From Polyangiaceae bacterium (GTDB lineage: Bacteria > Myxococcota_A > Polyangia > Polyangiales > Polyangiaceae), in contig JADJRH010000001.1 in NCBI GenBank assembly GCA_016712345.1, positions 1,550,001 through 1,614,000 on the forward strand: DNA of 64,000 nt, in the 5' to 3' direction. The notes beneath the pieces are model-generated. The model worked only from the letters and a program-made list of their open reading frames with translations. It had not been told where the DNA came from and did not search any database. The stretch's first letter is position 1; the number at the start of each line of letters is the position of its first letter. Of this stretch, positions 45,335 through 53,963 are shown one piece after another. A program made the position numbers and the translations under genes.

Positions 45335-45766
45335 TTAGGCCACGGTGAATGAATGACCACATCCGCAGCGGCTTGCTTCTTGCGGATTTTTGAATTTGAA
45401 GCCTGTGTACATCAGCGTTTTTTCCCAATCAAGAACACTGCCTTGGAGGTATAAAATGCTCTTTTTGTCGCAAAAAACGCGCACGGTGGCTTTGCCTTCT
45501 TCTGTAAACTCCATAACAATGTCACCGGTGCGGGCCGGCTTGTCGTCGTATTCAATAACATACGAAAAGCCGGAGCAACCGCCGCCGCGCACTCCAACGC
45601 GAATAGCAGCATCGGGAGTGCCACGTTTTTGAAGCTGCCGACGAATGGCATCCACCGCGGGGGCGCTCACCGCGAGCGTTTTTTTGGGCGCTGGTGCTTC
45701 AACATTTTGCGGCGTACTCACTGCCGACTGGGTTTCCATAACTGCTCCGGCTTCAGACTCACTCAT
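45335..45766 (-). CDS. iscA: A-type Fe-S carrier IscA
   Basis: 143 residues with a 30-residue N-terminal extension before the A-type fold (AVDAIRRQLQKRGTPDAAIR). All three conserved cysteines are present: GGGCSGFSYVIEY and SRCGCGHSF. A-type carriers receive clusters from IscU and pass them to apo-proteins. The extension is Ala/Pro-rich and probably unstructured; a later start is possible but no in-frame ATG is obvious. Confidence 0.9.
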   Translation of the reverse strand: MSESEAGAVMETQSAVSTPQNVEAPAPKKTLAVSAPAVDAIRRQLQKRGTPDAAIRVGVRGGGCSGFSYVIEYDDKPARTGDIVMEFTEEGKATVRVFCDKKSILYLQGSVLDWEKTLMYTGFKFKNPQEASRCGCGHSFTVA

Positions 45767-45800
45767 TCTAATTTGTGCGAACGATCAATGAAAAACTGGG

Positions 45801-46211
45801 TCAACCGGCGTCTTTTTCAACTTTTGCGCGCGCCGCCTGTTTGGCCCGAAAATCGGCAATGGCGCTTTTAATGGCGTCCTCTGCCAACACGGAGCAATGG
45901 ATCTTAACAGGTGGCAGATGAAGCTCCTCAGCAATCATGCTGTTTTTAATGGTTTCAGCTTCATCAACCGTTTTGCCTTTGAGCCATTCTGTTGCGAGAG
46001 AAGACGACGCAATTGCCGACCCGCAGCCGAATGTTTTGAATTTTGCGTCTTGAATAACGCCGTCGTCGCCGACTTTGATTTGAAGACGCATAACGTCGCC
46101 GCACGCCGGCGCCCCAACGAGGCCGGTGCCGACACTCTCATCATCTTTATTGAGCGTGCCGACGTTGCGGGGGTTTTCATAATGTTCGATGACTTTATCA
46201 CTGTACGCCAT
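45801..46211 (-). CDS. iscU: Fe-S cluster scaffold protein IscU
   Basis: 136 residues, full length. The cysteines that assemble the cluster are in GAPACGDVMRLQI, FKTFGCGSAIASSS and KIHCSVLAEDA, and the HscA recognition motif LPPVK precedes the last. The start has AYSDKVIEHYENPRNVGTL, typical for IscU. Located 22 bp after iscS. Confidence 0.95.
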   Translation of the reverse strand: MAYSDKVIEHYENPRNVGTLNKDDESVGTGLVGAPACGDVMRLQIKVGDDGVIQDAKFKTFGCGSAIASSSLATEWLKGKTVDEAETIKNSMIAEELHLPPVKIHCSVLAEDAIKSAIADFRAKQAARAKVEKDAG

Positions 46212-46233
46212 GATTGAGTTCTCCCGTCGTTTT

Positions 46234-47457
46234 TCAGTGCGCAGCCCATTGCACGCTGTTTAGGTCGATGCCTTCTTTAAACATTTCGTAAAGCGGCGAC
46301 ATGTCGCGCAGCTTATTCACTTTGTTCGTCACGAGGTTGATAACGAAGTCTACCTCTTCTTCGGTGGTGTATCGGCCGAGACCGAATCGAATGGAGGAAT
46401 GGGCCAAGTCGTCGCCGATGCCCATTGCATGAAGCACATACGAAGGTTCGAGGCTGGCGCTTGTGCACGCCGATCCGCTCGAAACAGCCACATCTTTAAT
46501 GGCCATAATCAATGCTTCACCTTCAACGAATGCAAACGACACATTAAGGTTGCCGGGAAGGCGATTTTCAAGCGAGCCGTTGAGTTGAATGGAGTCGAGG
46601 TTTTTCCAAAGGCCGGCGCGCAGCCGCTCACGCAATGCCAAAATGTGTTTTGCCTCTTCCGCGCCCTCGTTTTTCATAATCTCGGCGGCTTTGCCGAAGC
46701 CGACGATACCGGGGACGTTGAGCGTGCCGGAACGCATACCAAACTCGTGGCCGCCGCCGTCCATTTGAGCCGTGAGGCGAACGCGGGGTTTTGAGCGGCG
46801 AACGTAGAGAGCGCCGACACCTTTGGGACCGTACATTTTGTGGGCGGTAATCGACACAAGGTCGACATTCATGCTTTCAACGTCAAAGGGGACTTTGCCG
46901 AGGCCCTGCACAGCGTCGGTATGGAAGAGTACACCGCGCTCGCGCGTGATTTTCCCGATTTCAGCAATGGGTTGAACGGTGCCAACTTCGTTATTGGCGA
47001 GCATAACGCTCACCAAGATCGTTTTGTCGGTAATGGCGTTTTTGACGGCATCGGGATCAACCCGGCCGGTTGAATCGACGTTGAGGTAGGTGACCTGATA
47101 ACCCTCTTTTTCAAGGCGTTTGCAGGTATCAAGCACGGCCTTGTGTTCAATAACCGAGGTGATGATGTGATTGCCCTTGTCTTTATAAAACTCGGCAATC
47201 CCTTTAATAGCGAGATTGTCACTTTCAGTGGCGCCGGAGGTAAAGACAATCTCTTTGGGATTTTTTGCTCCGATAAACGCGGCGATCTTTTCACGCGCGG
47301 CACCAACCGCTTCTTCAGCCGTCCAGCCGAATGAGTGGCTGCGGCTTGCGGCATTGCCAAACTTTTCATTAAAGTAGGGCAGCATGGTTTCAATCACGCG
47401 CGGGTCAACCGGGGTTGTCGCGTGGTAGTCCATGTAGATCGGAAGCTTGAGAGACAT
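46234..47457 (-). CDS. iscS: Cysteine desulfurase IscS
   Basis: 407 residues, normal length. PLP-dependent enzyme that takes sulfur from cysteine and hands it to IscU. The PLP lysine is in TAHKMYGPKGVGALYVRR, the active-site cysteine in SSGSACTSASLEPSYVL, and the N-terminus PIYMDYHATTPVDPRV is standard. Second gene of the operon, 20 bp after the regulator. Confidence 0.95.
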   Translation of the reverse strand: MSLKLPIYMDYHATTPVDPRVIETMLPYFNEKFGNAASRSHSFGWTAEEAVGAAREKIAAFIGAKNPKEIVFTSGATESDNLAIKGIAEFYKDKGNHIITSVIEHKAVLDTCKRLEKEGYQVTYLNVDSTGRVDPDAVKNAITDKTILVSVMLANNEVGTVQPIAEIGKITRERGVLFHTDAVQGLGKVPFDVESMNVDLVSITAHKMYGPKGVGALYVRRSKPRVRLTAQMDGGGHEFGMRSGTLNVPGIVGFGKAAEIMKNEGAEEAKHILALRERLRAGLWKNLDSIQLNGSLENRLPGNLNVSFAFVEGEALIMAIKDVAVSSGSACTSASLEPSYVLHAMGIGDDLAHSSIRFGLGRYTTEEEVDFVINLVTNKVNKLRDMSPLYEMFKEGIDLNSVQWAAH

Positions 47458-47477
47458 TGTTTTTATCCTTTATAAAA

Positions 47478-48179
47478 TCAGCCGGCGGCCGCCGCTTTGA
47501 TTAAAGTTCGTTGGGCGCCGCCGTGAATGCCGGCCACAAGGTCGGGCTGTTTTTCTTCACTCTCGTGAACGTGGCAAGATGAACATGCTTGTACGATCTC
47601 AGCCGGATCGCAGGCGTCACACGTATCGAGATATCGAATGCTCGCTTGTAACTCGCGCTCAAGCGATTGCATGTGAGCAATTTGGGCGCGCGTCTCTTCG
47701 AGCTTTCTTTGATATGTGGATCGAATTTTTGCCATTGCCGAGGGGGCGGAGGATGCACTTTCCCAAGCTCGGACAATTTCTTGAATTTGAGGCAAAGAGA
47801 GCCCCAAATCATGCATTTTGTTAATCCACCTTACGCGCGCAACCGCACCGGTGTCATACAATCGATAACGACCTTTTGAGCGCGCATGCGGTTGGAGCAA
47901 CCCCAACTCTTCGTAATGATGAATAGCGCGAACGGTTTTTCCGCTCACTTTTGCGACGTCGCCGACTTGAAGAAGTTTATCTTCATCACCGCCGCCCATT
48001 GCGGGAGGCATTAATGCATTTGCCAATTCTCGCTCGGCGGCGGCCACTTCTGCTGAGACGGACTTGGAGTTGCAGCCGCAACCTTCACCACATGACTCAA
48101 TGGCACCGACCAGCCCTTCACGGCTGGAAGTGTCTGCGAGTGGGAGGTGCCGAGAGCCGGCGGGGTTGGGGGCGCGCAT
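47478..48179 (-). CDS. MerR-family regulator of the isc operon, cysteine-rich
   Basis: 233 residues. A winged-helix MerR DNA-binding domain lies at about residues 70-140 (DKLLQVGDVAKVSGKTVRAI, HHYEELGLLQPHARSKGRYR), then the dimer helix (RSTYQRKLEETRAQIAHMQS). Cysteines cluster on both sides: CGEGCGC near residue 31 and CDACDP with ACSSCH (C-x2-C-x9-C-x2-C) near residues 188-203. It occupies the position where proteobacteria carry iscR, so it probably senses cluster or metal status and controls its own operon. SoxR is the known [2Fe-2S] MerR protein, but its C-x2-C-x-C-x5-C spacing differs. Two dyads upstream are likely binding sites. The start may be one of several; the long N-terminus is unusual. 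Confidence 0.85.
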   Translation of the reverse strand: MRAPNPAGSRHLPLADTSSREGLVGAIESCGEGCGCNSKSVSAEVAAAERELANALMPPAMGGGDEDKLLQVGDVAKVSGKTVRAIHHYEELGLLQPHARSKGRYRLYDTGAVARVRWINKMHDLGLSLPQIQEIVRAWESASSAPSAMAKIRSTYQRKLEETRAQIAHMQSLERELQASIRYLDTCDACDPAEIVQACSSCHVHESEEKQPDLVAGIHGGAQRTLIKAAAAG

Positions 48180-48221
48180 GGGGATCTGATCTCAAGGACG
48201 TTTGTTTGCCACTTGACTCTT

Positions 48222-48243
48222 ACCCTTACGTGTACGTGAGGGT
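48222..48243. promoter_or_regulatory. Probable MerR operator 1 (near-perfect 22-bp dyad)
   Basis: Half-sites ACCCTTACGT and ACGTGAGGGT are separated by 2 bp, 43 bp before the regulator start. On the minus strand CTCAAC and TAAGAG flank it with a 19-bp spacer, the MerR promoter layout, though both hexamers are weak. Confidence 0.6.
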
Positions 48244-48288
48244 TGAGTGAAATCGATCTAGCGGACCTTGGCGGAACTGTCAAGCCTC

Positions 48289-48310
48289 ACCCTCACGTGA
48301 ACGTGAGGGT
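48289..48310. promoter_or_regulatory. Probable MerR operator 2 (perfect half-sites, 22 bp)
   Basis: ACCCTCACGT and ACGTGAGGGT are exact inverted copies around 2 bp, centred 67 bp from operator 1. The core resembles the SoxR box (CCTCAAGT / ACTTGAGG), supporting a MerR-type binder. Confidence 0.65.
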
Positions 48311-48329
48311 TTGCTCAAAATAGACAAAA

Positions 48330-48365
48330 CCCCTGCAAAAGAAGGAAATCCATCTGACGCAGGGG
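48330..48365 (-). terminator. Hairpin terminator downstream of the small basic ORF
   Basis: A 7-bp stem (CCCCTGC with GCAGGGG) is followed on the minus strand by TTTT. It would end the transcript of the 39-residue gene before the isc promoter region. It also has TTTT on the plus side, so it may work both ways. Confidence 0.5.
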
Positions 48366-48409
48366 CTTTTGGTGGGCGCGAGCGAAGGCGCGAGCCGGCT
48401 GGACTGGGA

Positions 48410-48529
48410 CTAAGCCTTGGCTTCGCCCTGGGCGGCTTGCGCTTGCTTGGCTTGTTTGGCCCGCCACGCAGCGAGACGCTTGGTGAGGCGGCGTTTTTCT
48501 TTGGCACGAACTTGGGGTTTCTGCGGCAT
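48410..48529 (-). CDS. Very small basic protein (39 residues)
   Basis: The minus-strand frame from ATG 48529 reads MPQKPQVRAKEKRRLTKRLA, then AWRAKQAKQAQAAQGEAKA and stop. It is strongly Lys/Arg/Ala-rich, helical, and followed by a hairpin with TTTT, which argues for a real transcript. The look (PKVRAKEKRRLTK) is like tiny ribosome- or nucleic-acid-binding proteins, but I know no function. It is divergent from queD. Confidence 0.6.
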   Translation of the reverse strand: MPQKPQVRAKEKRRLTKRLAAWRAKQAKQAQAAQGEAKA

Positions 48530-48680
48530 GGTGCGGCCCTATAGTCGAAAAAGAAGTTTGATCCAAGCCCGATCGAGCAACCCGAGCGCCGTGCACATTG
48601 TTCGCGGTCACGCAATCGCAGACGGGTGTTCACTCGGCTCTGGCCGGTCGGCGGCTTTGATGCGATGGTAGCGAGGCAAT

Positions 48681-49043
48681 ATGAACGTGCGGTTGGTTCA
48701 CGAGTTTCGATTTGAGGCGGCTCATCGCCTGCCCAAAGTTCCCCCTGGGCATAAGTGCCAAAGGCTCCATGGTCACAGCTTTAAGGTTGAAGTGGCCATT
48801 AAAGGTCCGGTAGATGAAGATACCGGGTGGTTTATTGATTTTGGCGTCCTTTATAAAGCATGGGAACCGCTTTATAACACGCTCGATCATAACTATTTAA
48901 ACGAAGTTCCGGGCCTCGAAAATCCAACAAGTGAGATATTGGCTCGGTGGATTTGGAATCGTCTCAAGCCTGAATTTCCGTCGCTCGTACGCATTACAGT
49001 GCATGAAACCTGTGATGCGCGATGTGAATATGAAGGTGATTGA
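48681..49043 (+). CDS. queD: 6-carboxy-5,6,7,8-tetrahydropterin synthase
   Basis: 120 residues, usual length. It converts dihydroneopterin triphosphate to carboxytetrahydropterin, the second step of queuosine/7-deazaguanine synthesis. Zinc-binding histidines and the catalytic cysteine are in FEAAHRLP and KCQRLHGHSF; the substrate side shows DTGWFIDFGVL, LDHNYLNE, NPTSEILA and the acidic VHETCDARCEY. No other que gene is adjacent. Confidence 0.93.
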   Translation: MNVRLVHEFRFEAAHRLPKVPPGHKCQRLHGHSFKVEVAIKGPVDEDTGWFIDFGVLYKAWEPLYNTLDHNYLNEVPGLENPTSEILARWIWNRLKPEFPSLVRITVHETCDARCEYEGD

Positions 49044-49090
49044 TCTTCATTCGAGTTTAATAAGCCACCGTTAATACCCTTTGGACTGAT

Positions 49091-49372
49091 ATGAAAACGC
49101 TTGTTTGCCGCTGTGAAGATGTCACTTTGCACGAGTTGGAAGCGGCAATGGAGCGTGGTTATAAAGACATTGAGTCGGTAAAACGTTATACCGGGTTTGG
49201 AACAGGGTGGTGTCAGGGTAAATGGTGTTTGGCGTTGTGCGCAAAAGCCATTCAGGAGCGCGGCGGCGATGTGAACAAGCCCATCACGCCGCGCCCGCCT
49301 TACCATCCTGTTCCATTGGCGGTGCTTGCCGGGCTCGATGAGCTTCAGCTTTCGGGTGGGGGCGAAGATTAA
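49091..49372 (+). CDS. BFD-like [2Fe-2S]-binding protein
   Basis: 93 residues with four cysteines in the BFD-like pattern: LVCRCEDVTLHELE (C-x-C), then GTGWCQGKWC (C-x4-C). Domains of this type bind a [2Fe-2S] cluster and are usually part of dehydrogenases or bacterioferritin-associated ferredoxin; here it stands alone. Closeness to the isc operon may be functional but is not proof. Confidence 0.8.
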   Translation: MKTLVCRCEDVTLHELEAAMERGYKDIESVKRYTGFGTGWCQGKWCLALCAKAIQERGGDVNKPITPRPPYHPVPLAVLAGLDELQLSGGGED

Positions 49373-49465
49373 TTCTTCGGGGTGGGAACTTAGCAGGCTC
49401 TCTGGAATCACTCTTTCCTCTCGCGTCCACCAAAGGCACGGTCCGGCGCGATTGTCAGAGGCTCC

Positions 49466-50707
49466 ATGGCAGAGGCCCGTTTTATACAGCTCGCCTACCC
49501 ATTTGCTCTGGTCGGCGCAGCGGCTGGATGGCTCTCGGCGGCTGTCATTACCAATCCTGCTTTTCAGCGGATTGAGGTTGATCTAAAGCCTCCGGTAACC
49601 GTGGTGACGGGGGTGCTCGGCGCCGGATTGGGCGCCCTGCTCACTCATTTGTGTCGGGGGAAAAAATTGGACTACGAGTTGGAAGATTGGGATATCGCGA
49701 GGCGATCGGCGCGCGATTCGGCTTGGCTGCATGCGTTATTGGTTGTTTGCTGCGGCGCATTGGTGGGTTTGATTATCGGAGCGGTTCATCCGCAATTTAA
49801 TAGCATTCAAGAAACGGCTTTGGGTGGGGCGGGTTGTGCGTTGTTGTTTTTGCCCGTGTGTCTGACGGTTCTTCGGGCGGCAAGACGCGCTAAAAGGGCT
49901 CGACTGGGGTCGATTGTGTCCGACAGCGATCGCCGCTCTGTGTGGGCCCTTTTGGCAACCACAATGGCTGTAATGACGTTGTTTGCGGCGGTGATGTGGC
50001 CGGCGGCGCGGGCTGGAGAAGTGGAGCTTCCACTACCGATGATGGCAATGTTGTGGACATCGCTGACGGCCACAACTGTGTGCCTTGTGCACGATGTGCG
50101 GGCAATTTACAGGGCGCACGCGGTCATCACTCCAGACTTGGTTCAGAAACATGCGAGCGAAGTTGAACACGTGGGCACTGACACGCCGAGGGTAGATTTG
50201 GGGTTGGGTGAAGAATTGGCAGCGCGGGTTGCAATGTCTGCTGCGGCTTACCGAGGCAGGGATCGCACCCTGGCATTGGTGCAAGGCAATGCTGAAGAAG
50301 CGTTGGCGGCTTTGCATCGCGCTGGAACTAGAACGGCTCTGGCGGTTTTGGTTGTTCTTGCGACAGTTGGTGTACACATTGGCGCCAACACCGACCTTGC
50401 GAGTCTGCATTATTTGGAGCTGCGTTGTGAACAGTGGGACTTTCAGAGCTGTCACGAGGTGGCGGATCTGGTTAAACCCAGGCACGTTCAAAAGGCGCGT
50501 GACCTTTACGAGAGGGCGTGCGGCGCAACCAGCCCCGAGAGTTGTTTTCAGGCCGGGCTGATAATTGAGGAAATGGCAAATGGGGAGAACGAAGCCTCGC
50601 TCGATTCGTACGAGCGAGCCCAACACCTGCGGAACCGGGCCACGAACTTTTTTTCGCGCGCTTGCAAGTACAAAGTAAGTGCTGCTTGCCTGGCGATGTA
50701 CAAGTAA
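49466..50707 (+). CDS. Membrane protein with C-terminal Sel1/TPR-like cysteine repeats
   Basis: 413 residues. Four or five membrane segments are visible in the first 200 residues (FALVGAAAGWLSAAVITNP; GVLGAGLGALLTHL; ALLVVCCGALVGLIIGAV; AGCALLFLPVCLTVL; LLATTMAVMTLFAAVMW), with another (ALAVLVVLATVGVHIGA) near residue 290. The C-terminal 110 residues have paired-cysteine helical repeats (CEQWDFQSCHEVADL, ARDLYERACGATSPESCFQA, FFSRACKYKVSAACLAMY) like Sel1-type repeats common in myxobacteria. Function unknown. Confidence 0.7.
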   Translation: MAEARFIQLAYPFALVGAAAGWLSAAVITNPAFQRIEVDLKPPVTVVTGVLGAGLGALLTHLCRGKKLDYELEDWDIARRSARDSAWLHALLVVCCGALVGLIIGAVHPQFNSIQETALGGAGCALLFLPVCLTVLRAARRAKRARLGSIVSDSDRRSVWALLATTMAVMTLFAAVMWPAARAGEVELPLPMMAMLWTSLTATTVCLVHDVRAIYRAHAVITPDLVQKHASEVEHVGTDTPRVDLGLGEELAARVAMSAAAYRGRDRTLALVQGNAEEALAALHRAGTRTALAVLVVLATVGVHIGANTDLASLHYLELRCEQWDFQSCHEVADLVKPRHVQKARDLYERACGATSPESCFQAGLIIEEMANGENEASLDSYERAQHLRNRATNFFSRACKYKVSAACLAMYK

Positions 50708-50742
50708 ACCTGACGGGTAGGTTTTGGCGCGGGATATGAAAG

Positions 50743-51084
50743 TTAGATTTCGTTGGGTAGAGGGCCGGGGGGCGGCGCGCTTGGTGCGGTGGTAGAATTG
50801 GGTGCAGTGGTAGACGGCGGGAGGGGAGTAGAATTGGAAGGCGCGGGTTGCCCAAACTTGGCGGGCGGGGCAGTTGAAACGACACATTGCCGTGCCGTTC
50901 GGCTCCATTGGCATCCGGCGGAACAGGAGGGATCTCCCGTGACATCAATGCCTGTTTCTACTGTGCATTGAGGACCGGCAGGCGGGGGTACAGTGCTCGG
51001 TGAAACAATGGGCGGAGGGCGGCGAACACAGGCGATCCCGGTGAGAAGGATTGAAACAGTGAGCAACCAAATCAACCGCGGCAT
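50743..51084 (-). CDS. Small Pro/Thr-rich lipoprotein
   Basis: 113 residues from ATG 51084, chosen for its signal peptide and lipobox (LIWLLTVSILLTGIAC); the frame is open to 51159. A short domain with four cysteines (CTVETGIDVTGDPSCSAGCQ) is followed by a Pro/Ser/Thr-rich tail. No known function. Divergent from the 51318 gene. Confidence 0.6.
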   Translation of the reverse strand: MPRLIWLLTVSILLTGIACVRRPPPIVSPSTVPPPAGPQCTVETGIDVTGDPSCSAGCQWSRTARQCVVSTAPPAKFGQPAPSNSTPLPPSTTAPNSTTAPSAPPPGPLPNEI

Positions 51085-51317
51085 ATACACTCCACACCGG
51101 TCTTTGCCGATCCTGATCTGAAACTCGGCACGGTTTATAAGCGCGGGCGAGGGTATCACGTTCTGTCAACGCACCGGGGGTTTTTCCGAGTCAACCGCGG
51201 TGGAGTTGAAAGGGCGGGGCAGCAACTAACCAGGGCTCATTCGCGCAGTGATTTTATTGATCTGATGGGTGAAAGAAATCACTTGTCTGGCCCAAAAACG
51301 TGCTATGCGCCCGCGCA

Positions 51318-52352
51318 ATGGCACCGCAAAGTTGTTTACGCAGGTGGTCCACGTGGGCCTTAACACCAATGGTATTGCTCGGCGTGGGTTGTTCGGTGGA
51401 GCAACCGGCCGAAGGGGAGAGTCTTGGGGAGGTTCGGTCGGCGCTGACAACGTGGCAGACAAAGACGCTTCCGTGGGGAAGCGGCTCATTTGAGCTGGGG
51501 CTAAAGCCGGGTGGAGAGGACTTTCCCGCGAGCGGCCCTTCGGCAATTGCGGTGGCTCCCTCAGGGGATGTTCTGATCCTCGATCGGTGGAACGAACGCA
51601 TTGTTGCCGTCAGTCAAAACGGAGAAGTTCGCACGCAGGCGCATGTGCCGAGTGACGCGGAACATTTGACGGTAGGACCCGACGGTTCAACAGCGGCGTG
51701 GAGCCCGCTCAAAGCCAAGGTGTGGCTGTTCGGTCGAGACGGGTCTCCCCTGGGTGAAATGGACGTTCCACGCGTGCTGCGGGATGTTCAGCGGTTGGAA
51801 TTGGACAAAACGCACAGACTGTATGCGGTCAGTGCAATGCAAGAAACCTGGAATTTAGGGAGCCCACATGCGCCGCTCGATTTGGCAGAAACTCTGAGAA
51901 ACAAGCGCGAAGGTGCCGCATTTGTGAGCGGCAATCGCGGAGTCATGTCGGTCAAAAACGAAGGAGCGGCTGAACTTTGGGTTGTTTCGCAACCCAAACC
52001 CGATGCCGACGAAAAGGCGCGCGTCACCGTCAAGTGGGCGGTGCCGGGGTCGCCGTCGGCGGTAAGGATCATCGGTGCCTCGGCCAACACCGTGTGTACT
52101 CAACTTGACCATGTGAAGCAGCCCGACAATGTCGGGCCTATCACGGTAGAACGGAGCGCGTATTGCACCGACGTGGAAAGTGGAGCGGTGCTCCTGAACG
52201 AGCCGCTCGGAAGGTCGGGGCTTCATAGCATGCACCGCGATCTCGTGATGGATGGTCAAGGCGGTGTGGTGGTGTTTGCGGTCGCGGACGAACAGGGTTT
52301 GCACCTGAAGAAAATGAAGATCGGCGCCCCGAAAGCGGAGGTATCACAATGA
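51318..52352 (+). CDS. Secreted beta-propeller-like lipoprotein
   Basis: 344 residues from ATG 51318 (GTG 51300 in frame). Signal and lipobox: STWALTPMVLLGVGC. The body has NHL/propeller-like repeats (PSAIAVAPSGDVLILDRWNE, HLTVGPDGSTAAWSPLKAKV, RLELDKTHRLYAV). Its stop overlaps the next ATG (ATGA at 52349), so it is translated together with the NlpC/P60-like protein, and the two may work as a secreted pair. Confidence 0.65.
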   Translation: MAPQSCLRRWSTWALTPMVLLGVGCSVEQPAEGESLGEVRSALTTWQTKTLPWGSGSFELGLKPGGEDFPASGPSAIAVAPSGDVLILDRWNERIVAVSQNGEVRTQAHVPSDAEHLTVGPDGSTAAWSPLKAKVWLFGRDGSPLGEMDVPRVLRDVQRLELDKTHRLYAVSAMQETWNLGSPHAPLDLAETLRNKREGAAFVSGNRGVMSVKNEGAAELWVVSQPKPDADEKARVTVKWAVPGSPSAVRIIGASANTVCTQLDHVKQPDNVGPITVERSAYCTDVESGAVLLNEPLGRSGLHSMHRDLVMDGQGGVVVFAVADEQGLHLKKMKIGAPKAEVSQ

Positions 52353-53932
52353 AAACGAGCCGTCTTGTTACAGGCATGAGCGCATTTGGGTTTGCCTTGG
52401 CGGCACTCTTCACGTCGGGCACTTCAGAGGCGATACCGCGCAGTCAGGTCATGGCACGCGCCAAGGCGTTTGCCTACCATCCGTGGACTTGCAAGGCCGA
52501 AAACATGGTTGCTTCGTGCAACTCTTCCTACGTGAGCATTTATACCCCCGGCGATTATGTGGGCCTGCCGTATGACTGGGGCGGGTACATGACGCTGTTT
52601 GAGTTTGACCAGGCGATCGCCGCGGGCAAAGGCGCGGGTTCTTACCCCGAAGATGGAATTTTGAGTTGCACGGTGGGGCTCGACTGCTCGGGTTTTGTGA
52701 GCAAGGCGTTTGCCGCCGGGCACTATACAACGAGCAACATGGCAAACATCTCCAACGCCATTGATGTAAATGCCATATTGCCCGCCGACATTTTCAACTA
52801 CGCGGGTTACCACGTGGCCATGTTCAGCCACATGATGGCAAATGGTGAACCCGCGTTTTATGAGTCGTTGGGGTACAACGTTCACTACAACGCGACCGAC
52901 GGCTGGGCGCATGTGGATGGGTATATTCCGCGACGCTATACTCAAATTGAGGGAACCAGTGTCTCCGACGTGGAGGGTTCACTTGTCACGCCCATCAAGA
53001 TTGACAGTTTCCCCTATACCGACACACGCAACACCAAAGATTCGGGTAGCGATATGCTCGACGGTTGCGGCGCCGCACCGGCGAAAAGTGAATCCGGCCC
53101 CGAGTATGTGTACGCTGTCACATTTGACCAACCGGGCACTCTGACAGCTACCATTTCAGACGACGCCGGCGTGGACATTGACATTCACTTGTACACGTCC
53201 ATGAACACGAACGACTGTGTGGCGCGGCATGACACAACCATTACTGTGGATGTGGATTGTGGCACGTATTACCTGGTTGCCGACACGTTCAAGGGCGCTT
53301 CGGAGCAACCGGGGTTATACAGTCTGACAGCCACTTTTACGCCCAAAAATCAGGCTTGCGGGAGCGGACCTCCTCAATATTCACCCTCGGGCAACTTGGG
53401 TGATCCGTGTGGTAACCCCAACAGTCCCGACCTGCCCTTTTGTAATCCCAATTTGGGAGGCGAGGTTTGCCTGTATAACGATCAACTTTCATTCTGTACC
53501 AAAGCGTGCTCGGTTGACTCCGATTGTGCGGGGCTCGGCGAGGGTAGCTGCTGCGGTGACCTCGGTGCGGGTGAACTCTACTGTTTTACAAACGCGCTTT
53601 GCGGCGGCACAACTCCACCTGAAGAAGAAAATCCGCCCGAGGGCGGCGATCCCAATCCTGAAGATCTGACTTCGAGTGGAGCGGGTGGAACAGCGGGCGC
53701 GTCGGGGTCGAGCGGTTCGACCGGAGGCAACGGCGGAACAGCGGGCAACTCCGGCAACGGCGCTGGAAACCCCGGCGGTGAATCCGGTTCAGGGAACAAC
53801 GCCGACCAGGGCGGCGGCTGCAATTCAAGCGGGACGCCCGTTAATTCGGGTAGATTATCAGTGCTGCTATTGGCGCTCGCGGCAATCGCCGCACGAAGGC
53901 GATCGATATTCTCTTCGCAACGCAAAACCTGA
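52349..53932 (+). CDS. NlpC/P60-like secreted protein with PPC domain and MYXO-CTERM-like tail
   Basis: 527 residues with an N-terminal signal peptide (MSAFGFALAALFTSGTSEA). The NlpC/P60-type papain-like fold shows a candidate catalytic cysteine in VGLDCSGFVSKAF and histidine in GYHVAMFSH, suggesting peptidoglycan or amide hydrolysis. A pre-peptidase C-terminal-type beta domain follows (YVYAVTFDQPGTLTATISDD, LYSLTATF). Next come a cysteine-rich stretch (CTKACSVDSDCAGLGEGSCC), a Gly/Ser linker, and a tripartite sorting tail: GGGCNSSG, hydrophobic LSVLLLALAAIA, then ARRRS. That tail is the best taxonomic marker in the window. Confidence 0.75.
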   Translation: MKTSRLVTGMSAFGFALAALFTSGTSEAIPRSQVMARAKAFAYHPWTCKAENMVASCNSSYVSIYTPGDYVGLPYDWGGYMTLFEFDQAIAAGKGAGSYPEDGILSCTVGLDCSGFVSKAFAAGHYTTSNMANISNAIDVNAILPADIFNYAGYHVAMFSHMMANGEPAFYESLGYNVHYNATDGWAHVDGYIPRRYTQIEGTSVSDVEGSLVTPIKIDSFPYTDTRNTKDSGSDMLDGCGAAPAKSESGPEYVYAVTFDQPGTLTATISDDAGVDIDIHLYTSMNTNDCVARHDTTITVDVDCGTYYLVADTFKGASEQPGLYSLTATFTPKNQACGSGPPQYSPSGNLGDPCGNPNSPDLPFCNPNLGGEVCLYNDQLSFCTKACSVDSDCAGLGEGSCCGDLGAGELYCFTNALCGGTTPPEEENPPEGGDPNPEDLTSSGAGGTAGASGSSGSTGGNGGTAGNSGNGAGNPGGESGSGNNADQGGGCNSSGTPVNSGRLSVLLLALAAIAARRRSIFSSQRKT

Positions 53933-53963
53933 CAGTCAGGTTGATTGCGACAACGTTGGGCCG

